Shown one piece after another: positions 33,808 to 42,285 of a stretch of 64,000 bases of DNA. A program made the translations under genes and the position numbers. The stretch's first letter is position 1. Each line of letters begins with the position of its first letter. Source of the stretch: Clostridium peptidivorans (GTDB lineage Bacteria > Bacillota > Clostridia > Clostridiales > Clostridiaceae); NCBI RefSeq assembly GCF_900205925.1, contig NZ_OAOD01000004.1, forward strand, positions 62,001 through 126,000. The letters run 5' to 3'. Below the pieces are notes generated by a model, which saw nothing but the letters and a program-made list of their open reading frames with translations, did not search any database and was not told the DNA's origin.

Positions 33808-33898
33808 TTTTCGACGCTTTCAGGAGGGTGCTCAGACGCATAGCGTTGTCGAAGGGAACCTAGGATTTCCTAGCGAAAGCGGCGTAGGAGCTTTTTTA
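33808..33898. repeat. Hairpin element between activator sites and ygeX promoter
   Basis: CGACGCTTTC (33812-33821) pairs with GAAAGCGGCG, and an inner AGACGCATAGCGTTGT/CCTAGGATTTCCTAG structure is present, followed by CTTTTTT. The core GCATAGCG...GAAGGGAACCTAGG loosely resembles the A-family core, so it may be a diverged member. Its size roughly accounts for the longer activator-to-promoter distance here. Confidence 0.5.
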
Positions 33899-33987
33899 TC
33901 TAATTGCTAATACTCCCATTGCACTCTGTGAAAGAGACTCACACTAAATCAAGATTTGAGTTAGATATAAGGCAAAAAATAAAATCA

Positions 33988-34005
33988 TTGGCATGGTTAA
34001 TGCTA
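33988..34005 (+). promoter_or_regulatory. Sigma-54 (-24/-12) promoter, ygeX unit
   Basis: TTGGCATGGTTAATGCTA with GG 33990-33991 and GC 34002-34003, ten bases apart. The leader to ygeX is about 160 bases and contains low-complexity sequence only. Confidence 0.8.
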
Positions 34006-34173
34006 ATAAATAAAGAGTAAGGATCAATAAGAAATTCTAATAATTTTTAAAGCTTAAATTTAATTTTTAAAATAAAGAAGTAGAAATCAATGGCTATAAC
34101 TTAAAGATTGGCAATTAGAAATCACAAACTGATTACTGACTACTTGTTACTAAAAAATAGGGGGGAAGGTCAT

Positions 34174-35388
34174 ATGGATATAAAGTATAAAAGCAATGAT
34201 AAATGTAGAAGTGGAGATTTTGAGAAGACACTGGTAAAAGATTTTGAAATGGATGAAATAAAAAAGGTGAATAAGTTTCATGAAAGCTTTAAAGTTTATA
34301 AAAAAACTCCACTGGCAAAACTTGATAACTTAGCTAAAAGCTTGGGAGCTAAAAACATATTTGTAAAAGATGAGTCCTATAGATTTGGATTAAATGCCTT
34401 TAAGGTATTAGGTGGATCCTATGCTATAGGAAAGCTTCTCGCAAAAAAGCTTAATATGGATATTTCAGAGGTGAGCTTTGAGTATTTAAGAAGTAAAGAA
34501 GTTAAAGAGAAGATAGGACAAATTACCTTAACAACTGCAACGGATGGAAATCATGGAAGAGGAGTTGCTTGGGCAGCTGAGCAGCTTGGACAAAAAGCTG
34601 TTATTTATATGCCAAAGGGATCATCACTCACTAGACTAAATAATATAAAGGCAACTGGAGCAGAAGCTTATATAACCGATTTGAACTATGATGATGCAGT
34701 AAGGCTTTCACTTGAAAATGCTAAAAAGTATGGATGGGAAATAGTTCAAGACACTGCTTGGGAAGGATATGAAGAAATTCCACTTTGGATTATGCAGGGT
34801 TATGCAACTATGATGGTAGAAGCAGTGGAACAGATGAAAGAAGCAGGAACTGAAAAGCCAACTCATGTATTTATACAGGCAGGGGTTGGGGCACTTGCTG
34901 GAGCAGTTCAAGGATTTTTAACTGCATACTATGGTGAAGATAGACCAATAACTGCAATAGTTGAGCCTAGTCTAGCAGATTGTATATATAAATCAGCTGT
35001 AAATGGAAAGATAACAAATGTAACAGGAGACATGCCAACTATAATGGCAGGACTTGCTTGTGGAGAACCAAATCCAATTGGATGGAACATACTTGATAGA
35101 TATACTGATATGTTTGTATCCTGTGAAGATTATGTGGCAGCAGAAGGAATGAGAGTTCTTGGGAATCCATTAGGAGAGGATAGAAAAGTAATATCTGGGG
35201 AATCTGGAGCAGCACCTGCAGGATTTATGTACTGCATACTTAAAGATAAGAAATATAAAGAAATAAGAGAAGCTCTTAATATAGATGAAAATTCTTCAAT
35301 ACTTGTAATAAGTACAGAAGGAGACACAGATCCAGACAACTATAGAAAAATAGTATGGGATGGAGCATATCCTTATCCTGAAGAATAA
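34174..35388 (+). CDS. ygeX: Diaminopropionate ammonia-lyase
   Basis: A 404-aa PLP-dependent fold-type II lyase that splits 2,3-diaminopropionate into pyruvate and two ammonia. The PLP lysine K77 lies in RFGLNAFKVLGGSYA and the catalytic Asp in the motif ATDGNHGRG (D124); a glycine-rich phosphate loop is near residue 260. Start ATG 34174 has GGGGGGAAGG upstream; the in-frame start at 34108 has no such site. In the anaerobic urate pathway of E. coli and gut Firmicutes this enzyme delivers carbon as pyruvate. It heads the ygeX-hyuA-ygeY block from its own sigma-54 promoter. Confidence 0.95.
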   Translation: MDIKYKSNDKCRSGDFEKTLVKDFEMDEIKKVNKFHESFKVYKKTPLAKLDNLAKSLGAKNIFVKDESYRFGLNAFKVLGGSYAIGKLLAKKLNMDISEVSFEYLRSKEVKEKIGQITLTTATDGNHGRGVAWAAEQLGQKAVIYMPKGSSLTRLNNIKATGAEAYITDLNYDDAVRLSLENAKKYGWEIVQDTAWEGYEEIPLWIMQGYATMMVEAVEQMKEAGTEKPTHVFIQAGVGALAGAVQGFLTAYYGEDRPITAIVEPSLADCIYKSAVNGKITNVTGDMPTIMAGLACGEPNPIGWNILDRYTDMFVSCEDYVAAEGMRVLGNPLGEDRKVISGESGAAPAGFMYCILKDKKYKEIREALNIDENSSILVISTEGDTDPDNYRKIVWDGAYPYPEE

Positions 35389-35397
35389 GGTGATTTT

Positions 35398-36780
35398 ATG
35401 AAGCTATTAATAAAAAACGGCACTATAGTAACTGCTAGTGACATATATAAGGGTGACATCTATGCTGAGGATGGGATTATTAAAGAAATAGCATCAGATA
35501 TACAACGTAAAACAGATGAAATTATTGATGCGGAAGGTAAGTACGTAATTCCAGGTGGAGTAGATGTTCATACTCACTTAAATATAGATGTAGGATTTGC
35601 AAGGGCAAATGATGATTTTTACACAGGCACAGTTGCTGCAGCTTGTGGAGGAACTACTTCAATTGTAGATCACATGGGTTTTGGCCCCAAGGGATGTAAT
35701 TTAAAGCATCAAGTGGATGTATACCATGAATATACAGGTGAGAACGCAGTAATTGATTATAGCTTTCATGGAGTTATTCAACATGTAAATGAAGATATTT
35801 TACAGGAAATGAAAGCTATAGTTGAAGAAGAAGGAATACCAAGCTTCAAAATTTACATGACCTATGATTATAGAATAAATGATGTGGAAGCTTTTAAGGT
35901 ATTAGAAAGACTTAAAGAGCTTGGAGCAATAACTACTGTTCATCCTGAGAATCATGAAATAGTAAATTATTTTAGAGAAAAGTTCGTAAAGGAAGGAAAG
36001 TTTGCTCCTATATATCATGCGTTAAGTAGGCCTGAAAGGTGTGAATCTGAGGCCATAAATAGAATGATAGATTTAGCTTATATGGCAGGTGATGCGCCAC
36101 TTTATATAGTACACTTAACCAATAAAGACGGGTTAAAGCATATAAAAAGAGCACAAAGGCTAGGACAAAAGGTATTTGCAGAAACTTGTATAAAGTATCT
36201 TTTGTTAGATATAGATAGGTATAATGAGCCAAATAATCAAGGGCTTAAATATATAATGAGTCCTCCACTTAGACATAAAAGAAATCAAGGAGCATTATGG
36301 CAGGGCATAAGGGATGGAAGTATACAAGTAGTAGCTACGGATCATTGTCCATTTAATTTTAATAAGGATAAGCAAATGGGAAAGAATGATTTCACAAAAT
36401 GTCCTAATGGAGCTCCAGGAATTGAAGAGAGAATTCCACTTATGTTTTCAGAGGGAGTTGTAAAGGGAAGGATAAGCATAAATAAATTTGTGGAAGTATG
36501 TTCAACAAATCCTGCAAAGATATTTGGGCTTTATCCTAAAAAGGGAGTTATACAAGTTGGTTCAGATGCTGACATAGTAATTATAGACCCTGATAAGGAA
36601 GTGGAATTAAGTAAGGATATGCTGCATGAAAATGTAGATTATACTGCTTATGAAGGATTTAAACTTAAGGGGTATCCTATATACACCATAGCTCGAGGAG
36701 AAATAATAGTAAAGGATAATAAATTTATAGGCAAAAAGGGGTATGGGAAGTTTATAAAAAGAACTAAAAATTACTATTAA
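35398..36780 (+). CDS. hyuA: Dihydropyrimidinase/D-hydantoinase
   Basis: A 460-aa cyclic amidohydrolase with a binuclear metal site: H58 and H60 in VDVHTHL, the probable carboxylated Lys K151 in SFKIYMTY, later histidines in VHPENHE and VHLTN, and D315 in ATDHCPF. The family opens hydantoin or dihydropyrimidine rings to N-carbamoyl amino acids. The homologue next to ygeX in urate-degrading bacteria is called HyuA, and here it follows ygeX by 9 bases, so ring opening of a purine-derived hydantoin is the likely job. Start preceded by AAGGTGATTTT. Confidence 0.93.
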   Translation: MKLLIKNGTIVTASDIYKGDIYAEDGIIKEIASDIQRKTDEIIDAEGKYVIPGGVDVHTHLNIDVGFARANDDFYTGTVAAACGGTTSIVDHMGFGPKGCNLKHQVDVYHEYTGENAVIDYSFHGVIQHVNEDILQEMKAIVEEEGIPSFKIYMTYDYRINDVEAFKVLERLKELGAITTVHPENHEIVNYFREKFVKEGKFAPIYHALSRPERCESEAINRMIDLAYMAGDAPLYIVHLTNKDGLKHIKRAQRLGQKVFAETCIKYLLLDIDRYNEPNNQGLKYIMSPPLRHKRNQGALWQGIRDGSIQVVATDHCPFNFNKDKQMGKNDFTKCPNGAPGIEERIPLMFSEGVVKGRISINKFVEVCSTNPAKIFGLYPKKGVIQVGSDADIVIIDPDKEVELSKDMLHENVDYTAYEGFKLKGYPIYTIARGEIIVKDNKFIGKKGYGKFIKRTKNYY

Positions 36781-36850
36781 TGAAACATCTCAAAAAAATG
36801 AGATGTGCTGATTTGTGATGAAATTATAAATCGCTGTAAATCATGCAAAA
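36781..36850 (+). repeat. Dispersed CATCTCA/TGAGATG hairpin repeat (copy 6)
   Basis: GAAACATCTCA...TGAGATGTGCTGATTTGTGATGAAATTATAAATCGCTGTAAATCATG is the same unit as in the 22688-22946 array, in inverted orientation. It begins immediately after the hyuA stop and ends just before the ygeY ribosome binding site, so it is transcribed within the operon. Confidence 0.8.
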
Positions 36851-36870
36851 ACATTAGGGGGTATGGAAAG

Positions 36871-38091
36871 ATGTCAAGGGATTATAAAGCAGAAGAAATA
36901 TTAAAACTTGCTGAGGAATACAAGCAGGATATGAGCAGGTTTTTAAGAGATATGATTTCAATTCCAAGTGAAAGTACACAGGAAAAAGAAGTAGTTTTAC
37001 GTATTAAAGAGGAAATGGAAAAGGTAGGCTTTGATAAAGTAGAGATAGATCCTATGGGAAATGTGCTTGGCTATATTGGACATGGAAAACACATAATAGC
37101 TATGGATGCACATATAGACACAGTAGGAATTGGTGACCCAAATCTTTGGCACTATAATCCTTATGAAGGATATGAAGATGAAGAAGTTATAGTTGGAAGA
37201 GGTGCAACAGACCAAGAAGGCGGTATGGCGTCTATGGTTTATGCAGGCAAGATAATAAAGGATTTAGGCCTTGAAGATGATTATACATTGATTGTTACAG
37301 GCACAGTTCAAGAAGAAGACTGTGATGGATTATGCTGGCAGTATATTATAAATGAAGATAACATAAAACCAGAATTTGTGGTATCAACTGAGCCAACTTC
37401 TTGCAACATATATAGAGGGCAAAGAGGAAGAATGGAAATTAAGGTTACAACTAAAGGGATAAGTTGTCATGGGTCAGCACCAGAAAGAGGAGATAATGCC
37501 ATATTTAAGATGGCCCCAATACTTATTGAACTAAGGGCTTTAGGAGAAAATTTACACTATGATGAGTTCTTAGGAAAAGGATCACTTACAGTATCAGAAG
37601 TATTCTTCTCATCACCATCAAGATGTGCTGTAGCAGATGGATGTACAATTTCAATAGACAGAAGATTAACAGATGGGGAAACTTGGCAGGGGGCTTTAGA
37701 AGAAATAAGAAACCTTCCAGCAGTAAAGGCAGCTAAGGCTGAAGTTTCAATGTATGATTATTCTAGGGCCTCATATACAGGACTTGTATATCCAACAGAA
37801 TGTTATTTCCCAACTTGGGTGATTCCAGAAGAACATCCAGTATGCGAAACATTAGTAGAAGGATATAGAAAATTATTTAAGTCTGAACCATTAGTAGATA
37901 AATGGACGTTTTCAACTAATGGAGTATCAATTATGGGAAGATATGGAATACCATGCATAGGATTTGGGCCAGGACATGAAGTTGAGGCTCATGCACCAAA
38001 TGAAAAGAACTGGAAAAGTGAACTTGTAAAATGCGCAGCTATGTATGCAATAGTTCCAATTTTATATGTTAAAGAACAGGCAGAGAAATAA
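36871..38091 (+). CDS. ygeY: M20 peptidase/deacylase YgeY
   Basis: A 406-aa M20 metallohydrolase of the YgeY/ArgE-DapE kind. Metal ligands are visible in [10 protein letters not shown] near residue 72, [10 protein letters not shown] near residue 110 (bridging Asp), TVQEEDCDG near residue 146 (catalytic Glu) and EVEAHAPNE near residue 372. Homologues in the urate cluster are thought to remove an acyl or carbamoyl group from an open-ring intermediate. Start ATG 36871 lies 7 bases after AGGGGGT; the in-frame ATG at 36805 lies inside a repeat element and lacks such a site. Confidence 0.93.
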   Translation: MSRDYKAEEILKLAEEYKQDMSRFLRDMISIPSESTQEKEVVLRIKEEMEKVGFDKVEIDPMGNVLGYIGHGKHIIAMDAHIDTVGIGDPNLWHYNPYEGYEDEEVIVGRGATDQEGGMASMVYAGKIIKDLGLEDDYTLIVTGTVQEEDCDGLCWQYIINEDNIKPEFVVSTEPTSCNIYRGQRGRMEIKVTTKGISCHGSAPERGDNAIFKMAPILIELRALGENLHYDEFLGKGSLTVSEVFFSSPSRCAVADGCTISIDRRLTDGETWQGALEEIRNLPAVKAAKAEVSMYDYSRASYTGLVYPTECYFPTWVIPEEHPVCETLVEGYRKLFKSEPLVDKWTFSTNGVSIMGRYGIPCIGFGPGHEVEAHAPNEKNWKSELVKCAAMYAIVPILYVKEQAEK

Positions 38092-38225
38092 AAGCTAATA
38101 GTTAATAGTTAATATTAGGTAATCTTACTTAGAGATAGTGTTGGCTTAAATAAAGATCTTAATAAGCAACTGAATTTTAATAAAATGAAAATTAAAATTA
38201 AAGGTAAAATAAGGGGGATATTAAT

Positions 38226-39209
38226 ATGCAAACAGTATTTAGAGGAAGACACTTTATAACATTACAGGATTACACAAAGGAAGAAATAGAAACAATGCTG
38301 GATGTTTCCTATGATTTAAAGAGAAAATTTGCAATGGGAATAGATACTCCATACTTACCACATAAGACAATATTTTTAATGTTTTTCGAACAGTCTACAA
38401 GAACTAGAAATTCTATGGAAGCAGGTATAGCACAATTAGGAGGACACGGAAATTACTTAGATACCAGTACAATGCAAGTGTCCCATGGGGAAAGTCCAAA
38501 GGATACAGCAGTAATACTTTCAAGATTTGGACATGGAATAGCTTGTAGAAATTGTTTCTGGGAAGAAGGTAACAAATATATAACGGAAATGGCAAAACAC
38601 TCATCAGTTCCAATATTTAATTTACAATGTGACTTATATCATCCAATGCAGGCATTAGCAGATCTTATGACTATGCAGGAAAAGTTTAAAGATACTAAAA
38701 AACTTAAAGTATCAATAATTTGGGCATATGCAACAACACATAAAAAGCCAATATCCGTGCCAGTAAGTCAAGTGTTACTATTCCCAAGATTCGGAATGGA
38801 TGTAACTTTAGCTTATCCAGAAGGATACCAATTACCAGATTGGGTAATAGAAAAAGCAAAAGCTTATGCAGCAGAAAATGGTGGCAGCGTAACACTTACT
38901 CATAATATGGAAGAAGCATATAAGGATGCAGATGTAGTAATACCAAAGAACTGGGGAAACTGGGTAACAAATCAAAGTAAAGATGTTATAGATGACTTGC
39001 TTGAAGCAAACAAAGCATGGAAATGTACAGAAGAAATGATGGCACTTACAAAACCAACTAGCATATACATGCACGCATTGCCAGCAGATAGAAAGAATGA
39101 AGTTGTGGATTCAGTAATAGATGGACCACACTCTGTAATATATGATGAAGCAGAAAACAGAATTCATACAGCAAAAGCCGTTATGACACTCTTAATGGGT
39201 GGAAAATAG
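38226..39209 (+). CDS. ygeW: Putative carbamoyltransferase YgeW
   Basis: A 327-aa aspartate/ornithine-carbamoyltransferase-family enzyme of the YgeW (knotted transcarbamylase) type. The carbamoyl-phosphate loop reads FEQSTRTRNS near residues 54-63; the second CP site is DLYHPMQALADL near residues 137-148, and MHALPAD replaces the usual HCLP near residue 280. In the urate cluster it probably works toward carbamoyl phosphate formation from a carbamoylated diaminopropionate (ureido compound), feeding carbamate kinase. The start follows AAGGGGGAT. It looks shorter than I recall for E. coli YgeW (about 396 aa), but the core is intact. Confidence 0.92.
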   Translation: MQTVFRGRHFITLQDYTKEEIETMLDVSYDLKRKFAMGIDTPYLPHKTIFLMFFEQSTRTRNSMEAGIAQLGGHGNYLDTSTMQVSHGESPKDTAVILSRFGHGIACRNCFWEEGNKYITEMAKHSSVPIFNLQCDLYHPMQALADLMTMQEKFKDTKKLKVSIIWAYATTHKKPISVPVSQVLLFPRFGMDVTLAYPEGYQLPDWVIEKAKAYAAENGGSVTLTHNMEEAYKDADVVIPKNWGNWVTNQSKDVIDDLLEANKAWKCTEEMMALTKPTSIYMHALPADRKNEVVDSVIDGPHSVIYDEAENRIHTAKAVMTLLMGGK

Positions 39210-39228
39210 TAGCTCAGTTTTATTAGTA

Positions 39229-39365
39229 AGTTTCTTTTCACAGTCCTGAAAAATATTGGAGCTTCTACAGCACATAATTCTTAAAAGCTAAGTACTTTTA
39301 AAAACTGGCACAGCTCAAACAGTTTAAAAGTACTAAAGCTTTTAAGAATTACTTTCTAAGAAACT
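39229..39365. repeat. Palindromic intergenic repeat, diverged A-family copy (A4)
   Basis: Nested arms AGTTTCTT/AAGAAACT and AATTCTTAAAAGCT/AGCTTTTAAGAATT enclose a core that, on the minus strand, reads ACTGTTTGAGCTGTGCCAGTTTTT, resembling the A2/A3 core. It occupies the ygeW to 8-oxoguanine-deaminase gap. Confidence 0.65.
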
Positions 39366-39423
39366 CATAACATTTTTCAAAGTAATGATTCAAATGAAAC
39401 ACAAAACAGGGGGTGATTTGCTG

Positions 39424-40788
39424 TTGAAAAAATTATTAAAAAACTTGAGCAAAGTTGTGACCTTTGATAACAAGGATAGTATTTTTGATAATTATGATAT
39501 TTTAATTAATGATAGGGTAATTGAAAAGATAGATAAAGATATTAAAGAAGACATGGATATGGAAGTTATAGATTGCAGCGGACTTCTTGCTATGCCTGGA
39601 TTTGTAAACACTCATCATCATTTATATCAAACTTTATTTAGAGGTATAGATGAGGTTCAAGAAAAGCCTCTTTTTCCATGGCTTGTAGGGCTTTATGAAT
39701 TTTGGAAGCATATAGGGGCAGAAGCTGTGTATTATGGAGGACTAGTTGGATTTAGTGAACTTCTAAGAACGGGATGCACAACAACTATGGATCATCATTA
39801 TTTATTCCCAGAGAATAAACCAGCTACATTAATAGATGAACAGATAAGAGCAGCTAAAGAAATAGGAATAAGATTTCATGCTACAAGGGGATCTATGTCC
39901 TTAGGAAAAAGTAATGGGGGACTACCACCAGATAGTGTAGTTCAAAATGAAGATAAGATACTTGAGGACAGCGAAAGACTTATAAACAAATATCACGATA
40001 AAGAAGATTTTGCAATGACAAGGATAGCACTTGCTCCTTGCTCACCATTTTCTGTAACTGAGAGCTTAATGATTAAATCTCAAGAGCTTGCAAGAAAAAA
40101 GGGAGTTATGCTTCATACTCATTTGGCAGAGACAAAGGATGAAGAAAGATTTTGCTTGGAAATGTATGGAAGAAAGCCAGTGGAGCTTATGGAAAGTGTA
40201 GGGTGGCTTGGTGAAGATGTATGGTTTGCTCATGTAATTCATGTAAATGAAGAGGAAATGAAAAAGCTTAAGGGGTCAGGGGTAGCTCACTGTCCATCTT
40301 CAAATATGAAGTTAAACAGTGGAATATGTTCTACTACAGATTTACTAAAAGCAGGAGTAAAGGTTAGCATAGCAGTAGATGGAAGTGCTTCAAATGATGG
40401 TTCAAATATGTGGGAAGAAGTTAGACGTGCATATCTTTTAAATCACTTAAAATATGGTACTGAAGGGTTAAATGCTTATAATATCTTAAGGCTTGCAACT
40501 AGAGGAGGAGCAGAGGTGCTTGGAAGACATGATATCGGCATACTTGAAGTTGGAAAGGCCGCGGATATAGTGCTTTATGATTTAGATGACGTAGCCTATG
40601 CAGGATGTCATAATCCACTAGTAGGGCTAGTTACCTGTGGAAATACAAGTTTGGTAAAGATGACTATGGTGAATGGAAGGATAGTTGTAAAAGATGGCGA
40701 ATTATTAACTATGAACACAAAAAATGTAAGAAAAGAAGCACATAAAATTGCAGAAGATATAGTTGAAATGGAAAGAAATAAAAGGTAA
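39424..40788 (+). CDS. 8-oxoguanine deaminase-like amidohydrolase
   Basis: A 454-aa amidohydrolase of the 8-oxoguanine deaminase / hydroxyatrazine hydrolase group. Motifs: NTHHHLYQTLFRG near residue 61, TTTMDHHY near residue 113, HTHLAETKDEERFC near residue 232 and VDGSASNDGSN near residue 321. The last two match 8-oxoguanine deaminases, which convert 8-oxoguanine to uric acid and so would feed this pathway; isoxanthopterin or guanine are alternatives. I chose TTG 39424, 7 bases after AGGGGGTGA; the in-frame ATG at 39385 has no ribosome binding site. It is the first gene of the MOSC-arcC block. Confidence 0.86.
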   Translation: MKKLLKNLSKVVTFDNKDSIFDNYDILINDRVIEKIDKDIKEDMDMEVIDCSGLLAMPGFVNTHHHLYQTLFRGIDEVQEKPLFPWLVGLYEFWKHIGAEAVYYGGLVGFSELLRTGCTTTMDHHYLFPENKPATLIDEQIRAAKEIGIRFHATRGSMSLGKSNGGLPPDSVVQNEDKILEDSERLINKYHDKEDFAMTRIALAPCSPFSVTESLMIKSQELARKKGVMLHTHLAETKDEERFCLEMYGRKPVELMESVGWLGEDVWFAHVIHVNEEEMKKLKGSGVAHCPSSNMKLNSGICSTTDLLKAGVKVSIAVDGSASNDGSNMWEEVRRAYLLNHLKYGTEGLNAYNILRLATRGGAEVLGRHDIGILEVGKAADIVLYDLDDVAYAGCHNPLVGLVTCGNTSLVKMTMVNGRIVVKDGELLTMNTKNVRKEAHKIAEDIVEMERNKR

Positions 40789-40807
40789 AAAGACGGGGGG
40801 ATGCTCG

Positions 40808-41239
40808 ATGGCTAAAGTTATTTCAATTAACATCAGTAAAGAAAAAGGAGTTATAAAAACTCCTATAGAAAAAGGATTTTTCAAAAAAGATTTTGGGCTA
40901 GAAGGTGATGCTCATGGAGGGAATTGGAACAGACAAGTAAGCCTTTTAGCTGAGGAAAGTATAGATAAAATGAAGGAACTAGGGCTAAGTGAGCTGACCC
41001 CTGGGGTATTTGCAGAAAATATAACCACAGAAGGAATAATTCTTTACACTTTACCTATAGGCACAAAACTTAAAATAGGTGAAGTAATTATGGAAGTCAC
41101 TCAAATAGGAAAAGAATGTCATAGTGGCTGTCAAATAAGTAAGATTACAGGAAAGTGCATAATGCCAAAGGAAGGCATATTTGCAAAAATATTAGAAGAA
41201 GGCTATATAAAAGCCGGAGATGAAATTAGTATGGTTTAG
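40808..41239 (+). CDS. MOSC domain protein
   Basis: A 143-aa single MOSC domain (Moco sulfurase C-terminal-like) protein. MOSC domains carry or transfer sulfur to molybdenum or related cofactors; the conserved Cys in GKECHSGC near residue 103 and the EGDAHGG and ENITTEG motifs are present. Xanthine-dehydrogenase-type enzymes need a terminal sulfido ligand, so sulfuration of the two hydroxylases encoded upstream is a plausible role. Start ATG 40808 follows GGGGGGAT; the longer frame would overlap the deaminase gene. Confidence 0.88.
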   Translation: MAKVISINISKEKGVIKTPIEKGFFKKDFGLEGDAHGGNWNRQVSLLAEESIDKMKELGLSELTPGVFAENITTEGIILYTLPIGTKLKIGEVIMEVTQIGKECHSGCQISKITGKCIMPKEGIFAKILEEGYIKAGDEISMV

Positions 41240-41262
41240 GAATAAGGAATAGGGGGATTTTT

Positions 41263-42210
41263 ATGAAAATTGTTATAGCACTTGGTGGGAATGCACTTCA
41301 AGCAAATCCAAAGGATTTAACATCTGAGGCACAGCTTGTTAAAAGTAGGGAAACGGCTAAGGCGTTGGTTGACTTAATGGAAGATGGACACACAGTTGCA
41401 ATTGTACATGGTAATGGACCACAAGTTGGACAAATAATAAATACACAAGAAACTGCAAATAAGGCATCAGATTCACAAATCCCTGTTATGCCTTTTGATG
41501 TTTGTGGAGCTTTTTCTCAAGGATATATAGGGTATCATTTGCAAAAGAGTATAGAAGAAGAATTGAAAAGAAGAGGAATTAAAAAGCCTGTAGGAACGGT
41601 TATAACCCAGATGCTAGTAGATAAAGAGGATTCTGGTTTTAAAAATCCAACCAAACCTATAGGTTCTTTTTATAGTAAAGAGGAAGCAGAAAAACTTATG
41701 AAAGAAAAAGGATATGTAATGAAGGAAGATGCAGGAAGAGGATGGAGAAGAGTTGTGGCCTCTCCAAAACCAATTGATATAGTTGAAAAGGAAATTATAC
41801 ACAATATGATAACTTCTGGAATGATTACAATATCCTGCGGCGGTGGGGGAATTCCTGTAGTATATGAAGAAGATAAAATAGAAGGAATTGCTGCTGTAAT
41901 AGATAAGGATTTTGCAGCAGAAAAATTAGCTGAAATAATAGACGCAGATATACTTTTAATATTAACTGCAGTAGATAGGGTTTATGTAAATTATAATAAA
42001 CCTAATCAAGAAGAACTCTCCAATATAAATATAGATGAATTAAATGAATATATAGAAGAAGGTCAATTTGCACCAGGAAGTATGTTACCTAAGGTAGAGG
42101 CAGCTAAAAAATTTGTGGAATTTGATAAAAATAAGATAGCTATAATAGCATCATTAGGTAAAGCAGAAGAAGCATTAAATAAAACAAGTGGCACAAGAAT
42201 AGTCAGATAA
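41263..42210 (+). CDS. arcC: Carbamate kinase
   Basis: A 315-aa amino-acid-kinase-family carbamate kinase, making ATP from carbamoyl phosphate and ADP with release of carbamate (then CO2 and NH3). The N-terminal ALGGNALQ motif, HGNGPQVGQ near residue 47, the SCGGGGIPVV nucleotide loop near residue 194 and TAVDRVY near residue 230 are all present. Next to ygeW and ygeX it is the likely energy-conserving step of ureide degradation. The usual arginine-deiminase genes arcA and arcB are absent, supporting the purine role. GGGGGAT precedes the start. Confidence 0.95.
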   Translation: MKIVIALGGNALQANPKDLTSEAQLVKSRETAKALVDLMEDGHTVAIVHGNGPQVGQIINTQETANKASDSQIPVMPFDVCGAFSQGYIGYHLQKSIEEELKRRGIKKPVGTVITQMLVDKEDSGFKNPTKPIGSFYSKEEAEKLMKEKGYVMKEDAGRGWRRVVASPKPIDIVEKEIIHNMITSGMITISCGGGGIPVVYEEDKIEGIAAVIDKDFAAEKLAEIIDADILLILTAVDRVYVNYNKPNQEELSNINIDELNEYIEEGQFAPGSMLPKVEAAKKFVEFDKNKIAIIASLGKAEEALNKTSGTRIVR

Positions 42211-42215
42211 TTCAG

Positions 42216-42244
42216 TTGAGAAATTTGTTAATAAAGGATATAAT
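42216..42244 (+). promoter_or_regulatory. SigmaA promoter of the Moco biosynthesis operon
   Basis: TTGAGA (42216-42221), a 17-base spacer and TATAAT (42239-42244) in the gap between arcC and the MoeA-like gene. It would give Moco genes sigma-54-independent expression. Confidence 0.68.
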
Positions 42245-42285
42245 ACTATTAAGTAACAAATGGGGAGATATATGGAGGTGTGAAT

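Noticed and set aside
38144..38165. TTGGCTTAAATAAAGA upstream of ygeW as a fourth sigma-54 promoter
   Set aside because: GG-N10 is followed by GA instead of GC, and no TTATC-N5-GATAA pair lies upstream; ygeW may be read through from the ygeX unit.
39304..39323. CTGGCACAGCTCAAACAG as a sigma-54 promoter before the 8-oxoguanine deaminase gene
   Set aside because: The TGGCAC matches, but there is no GC at the right distance, and it is part of the palindromic A4 repeat.
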